Shown piece by piece: positions 32,194-43,491 of a stretch of DNA of 64,000 nt. Source of the stretch: Anastrepha obliqua (taxonomy: Eukaryota > Arthropoda > Insecta > Diptera > Tephritidae); assembly GCF_027943255.1 (NCBI RefSeq), contig NC_072895.1:20310001-20374000 (forward strand). The letters run 5' to 3'. Under the pieces are notes generated by a model. That model did no database searches. It was given only the letters and a program-made list of their open reading frames with translations, and was not told the origin of the DNA. Every line of letters begins with the position of its first letter. Within the stretch, counting starts at the first letter, position 1. Position numbers and translations under genes: made by a program.

Positions 32194-33225
32194 GAGAATG
32201 GAGAGTAAAATTTCAAGTCCATGCAACGTTTTGGGCATTTTCGTTCCGCGAGAGAGAAAAAAATATAACGTAGAGGAAAAGGAGAGAGAGATCTATACCT
32301 TATATATATCTTAGAATCTAAAATATCTAGACTTAGATACACTTTGGGCTATTTTTCCTGGGTTTTTCCTTGTGGTTGCTAATTTCTAGTGCGAAATAAC
32401 ACTGCCCTCTTTTTGGCGCTTGTTTGTTGGTGCAAACTTGTAGGGAATATATTTTTTGTGCCTGCTTTTTGGTGCTATATTTCCTCGGTGCCTGCTGTTT
32501 GGAAAGTTTCCAATTATACCAAAATATTTACGTCTGAAATAAAAATACTTCAAATAAGCTCCTTTTCTTTCACAAGAAATAAATAAATAAATAAATAAGA
32601 AGTAGAAGATGCACACAGTGGCCCCCAGACAAAGTGACTTCTAAATCAAGTCACAAACACGACTCAAGTCAAGGATTCGACTTTATATTGACTTTTATAA
32701 AAGCAGAGTTCATTCTACAACAATAACCGTACAAACCTTAGTTTGAAACTTTGAGCAAATTAAACAACATCTCAAATTTTCATCAAATTCTTCAATTTTT
32801 TACACACAATTTTGAGAAACTTGTCGCTTATACAGAGTTTTGTAGCCTCGCACCTACATACACGCGTACTTGTACGCTTGCCACGTATTTGCTTCCCCAT
32901 CTTTTTCCGCACAGAAATTGTAAGTGAAGGGATAGTTTTCATATGAAAATATTTTGACATTTCTTTTAATTTATTCACGGAATGCAAATCGAAAGTGTAG
33001 TGAAAACGGGAAAAAACTTTTCATTTCACATTTATGAGAATTGACCGCCAGGTCATAAATACAACAAATATATTAAAGATTTGACTGCCAGAAAATGTAA
33101 AATACGTAGATGATGGCATCAAAATAATAAAATTACTAAAGAACTTTCCAAGAAGATGGAAGATCACAGAAATAAATCCTTAAATACTTAGTTATCGAAA
33201 GGGCTCATCAAACGAGTGCAACACT
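32194..33225. other. Spacer with (AAAT)n
   Basis: Contains an (aaat)n microsatellite at about 32577-32598 and otherwise unrecognised AT-rich DNA. Confidence 0.5.
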
Positions 33226-33229
33226 GAAT

Positions 33230-33575
33230 ACTCGCTCTGAAACTGCGCAAAGAACTTTTGACAGCCAATAACAAAGTACCCACCAATCAAAAAAGAAGAC
33301 AGTTCTTGGGGCAAAAGCAATAAAGGAGAAGCTTGTGTTTTTGCTGAATACCTTGAAGACAACTTTAGACACGATACATCAAGCGCAGTCGAAATGCAGC
33401 CACTTAACTTTGAAGCTGATGTCAAAAGCTGATGAAGCTGATGTCAATTCCGAATTGCTTGGCAAAATAGATAAGATAAAATCAGTTCGCCCGGACACGA
33501 CTTGATCACCGCTGAAATTCTAAAACTTCCACAATGCTTTTAGCCAAATGCCTCAACATAATTATTGAGCAATGA
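33230..33575 (+). pseudogene. Jockey-type LINE RT N-terminal fragment
   Basis: Plus strand: KYPPIKKEDSSWGKSNKGEA near 33255 and CVFAEYLEDNFRHDTS match the pre-RT linker of Jockey elements (Wxxxxxx-A-xFAxxLxxxF). Further on, PGHDLITAEILKLPQ near 33490 is the GxDxIxAEILK finger motif. Stops lie between. Only the start of the reverse transcriptase is present. Confidence 0.65.
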
Positions 33576-33649
33576 AATATTTTTTTTTTGTTTTTTGTCG
33601 GCACAGACTAGCAAGTACAGCACTCAGACAACATCAAGTCCAGGGGGTT

Positions 33650-34310
33650 CCCTTTTTAATTTTCTTTAAATCTACACCACCTCCGACGAAATCTGAGTAG
33701 ATCTTATGATGCTGAAGAGCCAAATTGGTCGGTTCTTAATACATCAGTGCCAAAGACCGCAAGCCTGATTCGAGCAAAGGCCGGGCAGATGCACAAAAAG
33801 TGGTCCCCCGCCTCATCCTCCTCTCCACATGCTGGGCAGAGTGCAAATTGAGCATTAGCATCGCAACAGAGAACAAGGCCCAGATTGCGCCGCTCACAGA
33901 ACCTCACAAGACTAGTTGCCTTCTCAGGTGCTGCCGTTTCCAGAGCATCTTAAGTAAAATAAGCAGCTGCAATCACAAACCTTAACCATCCGCGTTTACT
34001 TCTATAACACACATCAGCCGCTAACAGGTCTTGGCAACAGAATTCCTCAAGACCCGGCACAATAAGATGGGATGATACTATAAGACCGGTTCTAGATCTA
34101 CTCGAATTCCTGTCGTATAATAACGTGGCCCCTTTCAACGCGCCAAAGCTACAGAGGCGGCCCCTGAAGACCCACGGCTCTTGCACTGTTCTTATGTGGA
34201 GTAATGTGTGCAGCTGGGCAAGCTGTCTACTTATTAGTAGTAGTAATCTGTGTCCCCATCAAAGGACGCAAGCTACAGGAACCGTCCGGGTCAATCATCT
34301 AGGAAAGACG
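33650..34310 (-). pseudogene. LINE with internal deletion: endonuclease joined to cysteine tail
   Basis: Minus strand from about 34300: STRQLAQLHTLL-like, then EPWVFRGRLCSFGALKG near 34180 (QEPW, the first endonuclease motif of Jockey/LOA-type ORF2), LIVPGLEEFCCQDLLAADVC near 34060, VIAAAYFT near 33960, and CERRNLGLVLCCDANAQFAL near 33890 (endonuclease GxDANAHH region). In the same frame without a gap it passes into CPACGEEDEAGDHFLCICPA and FARIRLAVFGTDVLR, the cysteine tail that normally lies ~700 residues later. The entire reverse transcriptase and RNase H are missing at that junction. Confidence 0.72.
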
Positions 34311-35696
34311 TAGAAACTGACATTCCCAAAGAAGAGCGGAAAAGAAAAACGTTCCTACGCAAAGACTTCTGCCTGAAAAACACGAGCAGTATTCGGCACT
34401 TTTAAAGAAATAGATAATTTTACTGATTTTGAGAAAACCCTGTTTCGACTCCCAATTCCATCTTCGAGCCGTCAGTGAAGTCAGAGATACCAGCATCGGT
34501 GCGGATTTTCCCCTCATTCCAATTTTGCCTACTTGGCGCCTATACGGCGTAAGTGTTGCAGAAAACTGTAGTGCATATTGGTCTTTATACTATCCAGCCG
34601 AAGAATCTATAAAACCAGAATTATTTATAAACAACCAAAAAGGTTTTTTTAGCTCAAAACAAATCCTATTCTTTTCAAATGGCGCTCATGTCATCTCATT
34701 TCAATGTATAAAGTGATTTTTAATTTCGTTTTTTTTTCTCATTTCCAAATTGAAACAACTTTTCATGATTTTGGCCAATTCAATTATTGAGAATTAGAAC
34801 TTTGCGATTTTTTTTCCAGCGTGCGCTCCACCACTTGCAGTTATAAAAGCAATCAAAAAGCATTCTAAATGCGATGAAATTTTATCAAAGCCACAACTTG
34901 TAATTTATTATGACATTTACAATTTGCACTTCGACCGCGGCAATGCCGGCAGCAACAGCAACATGCCACATGACACGCGGCAGCACCTACGGCTCCCTCA
35001 AATGCTGCAATACGAAAGTTAACTTGCCCTCTGGCTCAACTCAAATGTACGCACCGAAATAATAAATTACTTTCAACTATAACTTCTATATATTCACTCG
35101 CACTACATACATGCACACTCGCACACACACATACATGCATATTTGCACATACCTACATATGTTCGGTAGCGCACGGCGAAACAATTTAAAAGTGCATTAA
35201 ATTGTTGGAATACGAAGGGGAATGTTGCAGAATGTTAATGTGACGCCCCATCTAAATGGGTGCGTGCGTGTGAGTGTGCTTGTGTGTGGGAGAATTTACC
35301 ATTCGAGCATTGTGGCAAAACAGTTATTTGTAAATATTTGTACGCGTGCATGTGATTGGTTATTTGCTTTTTTTAGCTAAAAAATTTTCCAAAATTAAAA
35401 CAAACAAAAAACAAAATAATTTCTGATATAAAAAATCTGTCTTTCATTTGGTTAGATTCAAAAATGCTGCTGATGTCAGTTGGTAACGCGAACGTGTGGC
35501 AGTTTCTGTGATGAAGAGATGCGACGTATTATATCTGCGATATCAGTGCCAGGAAGGAGAGCATTAGGGATGAAAAAGCCACCATACTGCTCATAGTTAA
35601 GTTTGAGAGGCACTGTAGCGCAGGCAAATTCATTTGTTCAACGTTGGAGGGAGGTGAGTGGCTTCGCAGGAGAACATTAATGTGACAAATGTTATA
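34311..35696. other. Spacer with CA-rich microsatellite
   Basis: No gene recognised. 35105-35150 is a CA/TA-rich imperfect microsatellite and 35260-35290 a GT-rich one. Other open frames have no motif. Confidence 0.45.
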
Positions 35697-35698
35697 TA

Positions 35699-38100
35699 AC
35701 GGGTGATCAGATTGAAGGCACGTTTTCCAATAGCGTTTTTTTTTTTTTTTTGACAGATCACTCGTGACTAGTGTCAAACCCACTGGAAGCTGCACATAGA
35801 AAATCGAGTTAAGAAGGGCAGTATAGCCTTCTACGCCTATAAATCTATATATGTTTGGCAAAAAATGGGGTCTCAAGCCACGTGTCGTACTTTGGATGTA
35901 CAGCTTAGTGGTTCTGCCATTTTAACATATGGTTGCCTAATTGGGTGGGTGGCTCTTCAGAAGGGCTAGAACACCACTAAACTAGAGAGAGTGCAGAGAC
36001 TGCATGTGTGGGCATCACTGGTGCTTGTAGAGCATGCCCCACTGCTGCGCTCGACGTTATTCTGCACTTACTTCCTGTGGATCTGCAGGTTAAGTCCATT
36101 GCTGCTCAGAGCGCTTTTAGGCTGAAGGAGCTTGACCTCTGGAGACAATTTCCTGTAGGAAATGAAGTAGATCTCCCCTTCCTTCTCTGTTCTTCGCACT
36201 GATCTCTCTATCCGCAAATTGGGATTTGAGGGTTGTGTTAGGGCTATCTTTCCAAGCAGGCAAGACTGGAAGGAGGAGAGAATTGGTACGGATATAAGTA
36301 CCTCCGTCTTCACTGAGAGATCCAAGATGGAATCTGGAGTGGGAGCGGGGGTTTTCTCTAAATCAGTCAGCATTTCGGTCTCCTTTAAACTGCCGGAAAC
36401 GACCAGCGTTTTTCAAGGAGAGGTCTACGTGACCCTGCAGGCATGCAAAATGCTTCGGGATCGCTGTTGGAAGGGAGACATTAATATTTTTTCCGATATC
36501 CAAGCTGCGATCAAGGCCATTCCGTCACCGTATTGTAGCTCTTTTCTGGTGAACTCCTGTATGGAGGAATTCAAACATCTCGATCGAGCAGGAAATATCT
36601 CCCTTATCTGGGTTCCTGGGCACAGGAATATAGAGGGAAATGAAATTGCCGACGAGCTTGCCAGGAAGCGGTGGATAAGACCGGTTTCAGCTGTCCCCTT
36701 CTTAGACATCGGTGTCCTTTTGTCCGTTTTTAAAGGGAAAGTACACAATTTCTTTCTAAAAACAGCGCAAGACAGATGGAGGTCTGTCTCATCGTGCGCT
36801 ATTTCGAAAATACTATTTGCCCAATACGATAGAAACAGAACGCTTAAGGTGATGGAAAGCCCGCAATTCAATTTCCAAACTCATTGCGGTGTTCACTGAT
36901 CACTGGGTGATCAGTACTCACGCGGAGAAGCTTGGAATTCCGTGCAACCCCTATTGCAGAAGCTGTGGGGATCCTGCAGAGAAAGGTACTGTTGAACACT
37001 CACTCTGCAAATGTCCGGCTCTGGTGGCTAGGCGCTTGAGATTCCTTAGCATGCCCTTTGGGGATGGCTTGAAGAAATTCTCCAGCAGAGATCCCTTTTC
37101 TCTTCTCCACTACATCAATGGCACTGGATGGATGTAGAAGGTTTTCTCTTCCCAAAAATGTTTTCTTTGCACAGGTAATGGTCCACATTATGGTATCAAA
37201 ACGGCACATAAGTGCTACTCACTTTACCTAACCGAAAACATAATTTTTTTCAGTATTCGAGAAAAGACTTACGCCACAACAACGTTTACAAATCGTACAA
37301 TCGACGCTATATGAAACATATTCACCATACGCTCTGGCCAACGAATTTTGTTCAGCGATGAGGCCCATTTTTGGCTTAATGGCTACGTCAATTGGCAAAA
37401 TTAACATATTCGGGTTAAAGAGCAACCCAAATTCATTCAAGAACAGCCATTAGATCCATTGAAAACTATTGTAAAATAATATAAATCTGGCAGCTCTCGC
37501 TTTTAGTTTTCTTCTTTCTATTATTCCATTGAATATATGCCATTTCTTTTACTAAACAAAAGTAGTCGTCATCTTATTTTGTAACCACGCGTGTCGTTTT
37601 TCTCTGCTCAACAAAAACAACCGTTTGGTGTGGCTTAATGGAGGAATCATCGGTCCATAATTCTTCAAAGGCGAGGCTTCCGCCAATGTAACAGTGAATG
37701 GCGAAGGCTATCGCGCCATGATAAACGACTTTTCGATGCCGTAAATGGACCCACAACATTCATATTTGCTTACAGCCCGCGACACAATGAATTTTCTGCG
37801 TCGCCATTTCGATGAGCAATTTATCTCTCGTCTCGGGCCAACAGGCCTGTGGATTGGCCACCAAGATCGTGTGGTATCACATCTTTGGACTTTTACTTGT
37901 GGGGCATTATTTTATGTAAAGTCTAAATGCTTTATGGATAAAAAAGCTCCGATTGAAGCATTAGAAGCCAGCATTACTAAAGTTTTTCACGAGATAGCTA
38001 CCGAAGCCCTCCAGCGAGCCACTCAAAATTGGTATTTGCGAATGGCCGCATTAGGGCGCAGTTGCTAACAACATTTGAAAGGGACTATCTTTAACAAATA
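35699..38100 (+). mobile_element. DD41D (rosa-type) mariner relic, split by a LINE
   Basis: The left end ACGGGTGATCAGATTG at 35699, beside TA at 35697-35698, and the following leader (gcg, T-run, gacagatcac...gtgtcaaac) parallel the leader of the copy at 27441. The coding part resumes at 37253: FEKRLTPQQRLQIVQ, then abruptly ILFSDEAHFWLNGYVN-like sequence (N-terminal deletion), GIIGPxFFKG-like sequence at 37640, ACDTMNFLRRHFDEQFISRL-like at 37780, SLDFYLWG-like at 37885, and IEALEASITKVFHEIATEAL at 37950. Many frame breaks and an unrelated ~130 bp near 37475-37603. The right TIR is not visible. The LINE at about 35790-37180 separates leader from coding part. Confidence 0.72.
35790..37180 (+). 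pseudogene. LINE 3' half (RT thumb, RNase H, cysteine tail)
   Basis: Plus strand: KKWGLKPRVVLWMYSLVVLP near 35855 and GITGACRACPTAALDVILHL at 36009 (RT thumb), RLKELDLWRQFPVG; then RNase H in a 226-codon frame: FTERSKMESGVGAGVF near 36310 (TDGSK expected; first Asp changed), FQGEVYVTLQACKML (Glu), INIFSDIQAAIKAI (Asp), SLIWVPGHRNIEGNEIADEL (last Asp) near 36600. Then a frame change into DHWVISTHAEKLGIPCNPYC, RSCGDPAEKGTVEHSLCKCP, and SLLHYINGTGWM with a stop at 37135-37137. The 3' UTR ends near ttacctaacc. 5'-truncated; inserted in the DD41D mariner. Confidence 0.82.
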
Positions 38101-38956
38101 AATATCATGAAGGGTTTTACACTAAAATAATAAAGATTATCCAATGAACTTCAATTTTCGTTGTTTTCTTTCAATTTAAAATCCGATGCCTCTCCGTCAA
38201 TCATCCTTTATTTTTAATATTACGAATTGCTTGTAATCGTTACTCTATACAGCCTGTTAAAATTTGTTCTAAAATGAAAAAAACACACACACTTACCCTC
38301 AATTCGTATCAATTTGTATGCATTGCGATATTTCAATATCTTCCTTTGTTTATTCTCATATACGGATACCCGTGTATGTGTTTGTTATTTGTCTGGCTGT
38401 GTGTTTTTGAAAATTCATGAACTCGCTTGTTTGCTTTTGTTAGCGATGTAGCTTTACAGCGGAAATGGAAGACTTGTGTGTTTGCTTTTAATATCCGGTT
38501 TTAATCAAAATGTCACCACTTGACAGCAACTCATTTGGTAGGCGGGCAGGCCGAGTGCCACCCAAAGACATCTTACAGACATTTACTTGCCTTTCACAGT
38601 TGAATTATGCAAACACCGTACAATTATAAATTAATTCCACCCACATTAGCAGCCTAAGCTAATTAAGGAGGAGTACCGAAATACTGTCCAGATTTTGAAA
38701 TGATTATTTGTCACGAAATTTAAACGCACTGCGGTTTATGAATTTTGGTGAATCACACCGCCAAAATTACACCAGCTCACGGCTAAATGGAAACGCGTTG
38801 TTTTGACCAGCTTCAACCTACTTTCTTCTACATTTTTTTTTTATTTTCATTAATTTTTTACAAAAATATAGCTCATTTCACAACAAATATGATGTAAATC
38901 AAAGAAAAGGTTTGACAAATTCTCAGAAATACCACAATAAAAAAAATTGGTTACGC
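38101..38956. other. Spacer, nothing recognised
   Basis: AT-rich unique-looking DNA between the mariner relic and a SINE; no coding signature. Confidence 0.4.
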
Positions 38957-38969
38957 AATTTTATAGGAC

Positions 38970-39273
38970 CGCCGTAGCCGAATGGATTGGTACGTTGGAC
39001 TACCATTCGGAATTCAGAGAAAACGTAGGTTCGAATGTCGGTGACCAAATTAAGAAAATTATTTTTTAGTAGCGGTCGACTCTGGGCAGGCAATGACAAG
39101 CTTCCGAGTGTATTCCCACCATGGGAAAACTCTTCATAAAAAATATCTGCCGGTCGCAGTCGGCTTGAAACTGTAGGTCCATCCATTTTTGGAACAACAT
39201 AAAGACGCACGCCACAAATAGGAGGGGGAGCTCGGACAAACACACAAAAAGGGTATAAGAGCCAATTATATAT
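38970..39273 (+). mobile_element. tRNA-derived SINE with 13-bp target duplication
   Basis: Starts CGCCGTAGCCGAATGG (A-box-like), has GTAGGTTCGAATGTCGG (B-box-like) near 39030, body blocks ggcaggcaatgacaagc, ataaaaaatatctgccgg and gtcggcttgaaactgtaggt, and ends gccaattatatat. The flanks aattttataggac at 38957-38969 and 39274-39286 are identical, a 13-bp target-site duplication, showing insertion by retrotransposition and fixing both ends of the 304-bp element. Confidence 0.95.
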
Positions 39274-40145
39274 AATTTTATAGGACACAATACATTTTTA
39301 AATCTTAACTTTCTTGTTTTTCATATTTTTTCCTGACATTACAAGAATGAAAATAATTTTTTTATTAATTTTTTTTAAAGTTTTGTAGTTATATTACTAT
39401 TCCTCCTTAATTTTTTTCCATATTTTTTCATAATATTTTTTAATTTTTTCTTTTATTTTATTTTTATTTATTTTTATTTCATATCTAATATTTTGATTGT
39501 CATGTTCAAATTCTATTTATTTTTTTATTATTTATTTATTTTTCTTTATTACTTTTCGTTTGAATTTTTTTCATTTTGAGTTAAAATTTTTATTATTTTT
39601 TTATTGCTATATTTTTTTGCGTTACTTTTTATTTTTTGTACTTTTTTTTATAGCTTTGTTTTGTATTTCGACCTTTTTAATTTTATTTTTTTTTGTTCTT
39701 CATTTTTTTCATTACCTTACTATTTTTATAATTTTTTACCACCTTTTTTGTGTTTGTTTTGTCACTTCTTTGTTTCACTCCTTTTTTCTTTTTTTTTTGT
39801 GTACTTCTTTAATAGTTTTGTAGTTATTTTACATCTCGTCATTTTAAATATTAACTTTGTAAGTTTTAATATTTTTCTCATAACTTTTTTATTTTTATTT
39901 TTTTGTATTTTTCTTCAATTTTTGCTTTTATTTTAACCTAGCTAATACTTTAATTTTAATTCTTTTCTATCCTTTTAGTCGATTTTTTTTTTTGGGTGCG
40001 AATTTGAATTTTTAATTTTTTTAGTTTTTGGTATTTATTTTTTATAACGTTTTCATTTTTGTACTTTTTTACTTTTACTTTTATACTTTTTTTATAGTTT
40101 TGTAGTTAGTTTATATTTCACTCTTTTAATTTTATTTTGTTAATA

Positions 40146-41413
40146 GGACTATGTTTAAGTTCGTGCGGTTTTTTTTCGAAATTTGAAACTTTATTGACGT
40201 AAAATGGTTACAAATTTAATATTCAAAGTATTGTCCATCGCTTACTACTACTTTTTCCCATCTTTCTGGCAATTCACGGATTCCCTTTGTGAAAAATTCG
40301 GTCGGTTTTGCCGCAATCCACGAATCGATCCATTTTTTGACTTCATCGTAATTACGGAAGTGCTGGTCAGCCAGGCCATGTTGCATCGATCGGAAGAGAT
40401 AGTAATCGGATGGCGCAAGGTCTGGACTATACGGCGGGTGGGGTAGGACATCCCATTTGAGCGTTTCTAAGTATGTTTTGACCACTTGTGCAACATGTGG
40501 CCGAGCATTGTCATGTTGCAAAATAACTTTGTCGTGTCTATCGGCGTATTGCGGCCGTTTTTCTCGCAGTGCTCGGCTCAAACGCATCAATTGTCGTCGG
40601 TAGACATCCCCCGTAATCGTTTCATTCGGTTTCAGTAGCTCATAATACACAACACCCAGCTGGTCCCACCAGATACACAGCATAACCTTCAGGCCATGAA
40701 TATTCTGCGCCGACGTCGATGTTGAAGCATGGCCAGGGTATCCATACGTTGCCCGACGTTTTGGATTGTCGTAATGGACCCACTTTTCATCGCCAGTCAC
40801 AATTCGATGCAAAAACCCTTTCTTTTGTGCCGTTGAAGCAGTTGTTCGCATGCCATAAAACGGCGTTCAACGTCTCTTGGCTTCAATTCATACGGCACCC
40901 AATGGCCTACCTTTCGGATCATTCCCATGGCTTTTAAACGTTTGGAAATGGTTGATTGATCAACTCCCAAAGTTTTTGCAACCTCTTCTTGCGTTTGAGC
41001 CGGATCTTGATCGAGCAATTCCTCCAATTCGGTATCCATGAACTTTGGCGGCGCACCCTCGCGTTCTTCGTCTTCCAAGCCAAAATCACCACTTTTAAAG
41101 CGTGCAAACCACTTCTGGCACGTTCGCTCAGCTAGAGCATGCTCACCATAAACTTCCACCAAGATACGATGACTTTCGGCTGCTTTTTTCTTCATATTAA
41201 AAAATTCCCCGCAAAAACACATTATTTGGCACGAAATTCGACATTTTCAAGTGTGGTAAAAATATTGTTGTTTACGTTTCAAATAAAAAACTTATACTGA
41301 CGTTTGTGCCTTACGACAGTAGCTCTCCAATGAATGTTTGGAAATGTGGATCGATGGAATAATAATCAAGTTACGCCATCTGTTGTAAAACCGCACGAAC
41401 TTAAACATAGTCC
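40146..41413 (-). mobile_element. Mauritiana-type mariner, 1268 bp, copy A
   Basis: Both termini read GGACTATGTTTAAGTTCG inward, with TA at 40144-40145 and 41414-41415. The inverted repeats match through cgtgcggtttt. The length is standard for a complete mariner and the interior is an almost full transposase on the minus strand. It sits inside the T-rich array. It is the fuller relative of the 522-bp copy at 18249 and the truncated copy at 62540, although its TIR differs from theirs at three positions. Confidence 0.95.
40216..41244 (-). pseudogene. Mauritiana-type mariner transposase with two frame breaks
   Basis: The probable start is MSNFVPN at 41242-41244. The frame then breaks within about 25 bases (a short deletion compared with relatives) before AESHRILVEVYGEHALAERT. 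Next come WFARFKSGDFGLEDEEREGA, QTQEEVAKTLGVDQSTISKR (second helix-turn-helix), HWVPYELKPRDVERR, a one-base loss in a T-run near 40815, then FLHRIVTGDEKWVHYDN (first Asp), VMLCIWWDQLGVVYYELL, ILQHDNARPHVAQ (second Asp), YSPDLAPSDYYLF (third Asp) and ERWEKVVVSDGQYFEY, stop at 40216. Spacing between the last two Asp is 34 residues. All catalytic residues and WVPHEL/YSPDLAPSD-type motifs survive. Confidence 0.93.
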
Positions 41414-43189
41414 TATTAGTTTTCATATTTTTGTCATTACTTTTTCATTTTTCTTTTATTTCAATAATTTTAATTTTTTTCTTTACATTCTTTATTGTTT
41501 TTGTAACTTTTTTTAAAGTTTTTTGAATTCTAATTAAGTTTCTATTTTTTTAGTCTCATATAATACTTTTTTATTACATTTTTGTTTTTATAATATTTTC
41601 AACTTTTTTATTTTCTTACTTTTTTTTAATAGTTTTTGTTTCATTTACTTCTGTTTTAATATATCTAAGAATTTTATTTAAATTCCTTATTATTTGTTAT
41701 TACTTTTTATTCGAATTTTTTTAATTTTAATTTTTTTTCTTGTTTCTTCTTATCTTGGTAGTTTTTATAGTTTTTTATTACATTTTATTTTTATATAATT
41801 TTTTGTTTTACTTTTTTATTTTTGTATTTTTTTTTTTGATAGTTTCGTAGTTATTTTATACTTCGACTTTTTTAATTAATTTTTTTTTTTAGTTTTCACA
41901 TTTTTTTGACATTTTTATTACTTTTTATTGGGATTTCTTCAGTATTAATTTTAATTTTTATTTTTTTAGTTTTTATATTTTTTATTACTTTTTTATATAA
42001 TTTTTTGTATTATTTTCTTACTTTTGTACCTTTTTTAAAGTTTTGTAGCTATTTTATATTTCGCCCTTTTCAATTTTAATTTCTTAAATTATTGGTTTTA
42101 TAATTTTTTTGTACAATTTCTTCATTTTTACTTTTATTTTAATATATCTAATACTTTTATTTAAATTCTTTATAATTTTATGTTACTTTTTATTCGGATT
42201 TTTTGAATCTTAATTTTAATTTTTATTTTTTTAATTTTTATATTTTTTTATTACGTTTTTATTTTTGTACTTTTGATATTTTATATCTCGACCTTTATAA
42301 TTATTTTTTTTTTTTGTATCTTTCATCTTTTTTTTACATTTTTGATTTCTTTTTGTTCGAATTTACAATTTTAATTTTAAGTTTTATTTTTTAGTTTTTA
42401 TATTTTTTTAGTACTTTTTAATTTTTATAATTTTCTGTATTACTTTCCTACTTTTGTTCGTTTTTTTTATAGTTTTGTAGTAATTTTATACTTCAACCTT
42501 TTTTTCTTTACTTTTTTATTTCTTTTGTATACTCTTTCATTTTTACTCTCATTTTAATATATCTAATATTTCTAGTTAAATTCCTTATTAACTTTTTATT
42601 CGATTTTTTTCACTTTGAATTTGTATTTGGTTTTTGAGTTTTTAAATATTTTTTTATTACTTTTTTACTTTTATATTATAGTTTCTTATTAATTTTTTAT
42701 TTTTGTATTTTTTTTTGTGATAGTTTTGTAGTTATTTTATATCTCGTCCTATTTAATTAGATTTGTTTTAATTTTAATTTATTTTTTTTTCATTACTTCT
42801 TCGTTTTTGTAATTTTTTTTTTTTTTGTATTACTCTTTGATTTTTATTTTTATTTAATATTTTTGTTTCAATTCCTTATTACCTTTTTATTTAAATTTTT
42901 TTTTTATTTAATTTTTATTTTTAGTATTTAGCTTTAAAATTTCAGTTGTTAACCTCTTTATTTGAATTTTTTTTACTAAGTTTTTATTTTTATGATTAAT
43001 TTTATTTTTTTTTGTGTTGTTTTTTTTGTGATAGTTTTGTAGTTAAGTTATTGTTACAACTTTTTTATAATTGCTTTGTATTCCTTTTATTTTAATGTAT
43101 CCAATATTTTTATTTAAGCCTTTTATCGTTCTTTATTACCTTTCTATTTTAATGTTAATTTTTTTTTTATTTTTACATATTTTTTTTCC

Positions 43190-43491
43190 TTGTTCACTCC
43201 TCTCGGGAGCATAAGGCCTCTACAAGACTTGTCTAGAGCGTTGGTTTCGTTAATCTATTGGATTTATGACTGGGTAGGTGGTTAGCCTGCCGCTACCAGT
43301 CCTAAGTAGTGGGAATGCCCACTTGTCGTTGCTTGGAGCGCAATCTGCGTCTCACATTTTTCTGGCAGAAGGATCACACAGATCGTTAAGGAATTCGCTA
43401 ACTTTCGTGTGTCTGCGCTATTACCGCGATTGCCGGCTTCCCCTTTCTGGCGCTACTGATGCAATGTGTGACTGTGTGTTTATTTTTTATA
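43190..43491 (-). mobile_element. tRNA-headed ~550-bp SINE-like repeat, copy 2 (partial)
   Basis: Starts at a T-run then ccttgttcactcctctcggg, gcgttggtttcgttaatct, gtaggtggttagcctgccg, gcttggagcgcaatctgcgt, ttctggcagaaggatcacac, ctggcgctactgatgcaatg. Lacks the distal third and the tRNA-like head. It directly follows the T-rich array, its poly(A) tail merging with that array. Confidence 0.8.

Larger units (their letters stand above)
39300..43180. repeat. T-rich degenerate tandem array (~450-bp spacing)
   Basis: About 3.9 kb (2.6 kb without the embedded mariner) of very T-rich DNA on the plus strand. Phrases recur: tagttttgtagttattttat followed by atctcgacc-like sequence (about 39810, 40095, 41838, 42031, 42467, 42719, 43030), and atatctaatactttt followed by atttaaattc-like sequence (about 39483, 39941, 41660, 42142, 42556, 42850, 43095). 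The second phrase is spaced roughly 450-480 bp over the first part once the 1.27-kb mariner is subtracted, and shorter toward the right end. Long Phe-rich open frames here are composition artefacts. Confidence 0.8.

Noticed and set aside
39497..39936. Two overlapping open frames over 105 codons, Phe/Leu-rich, looking like membrane proteins
   Set aside because: They lie in the T-rich tandem array where TTT/TTA codons dominate in all frames; no start context, motif or conserved element supports coding.
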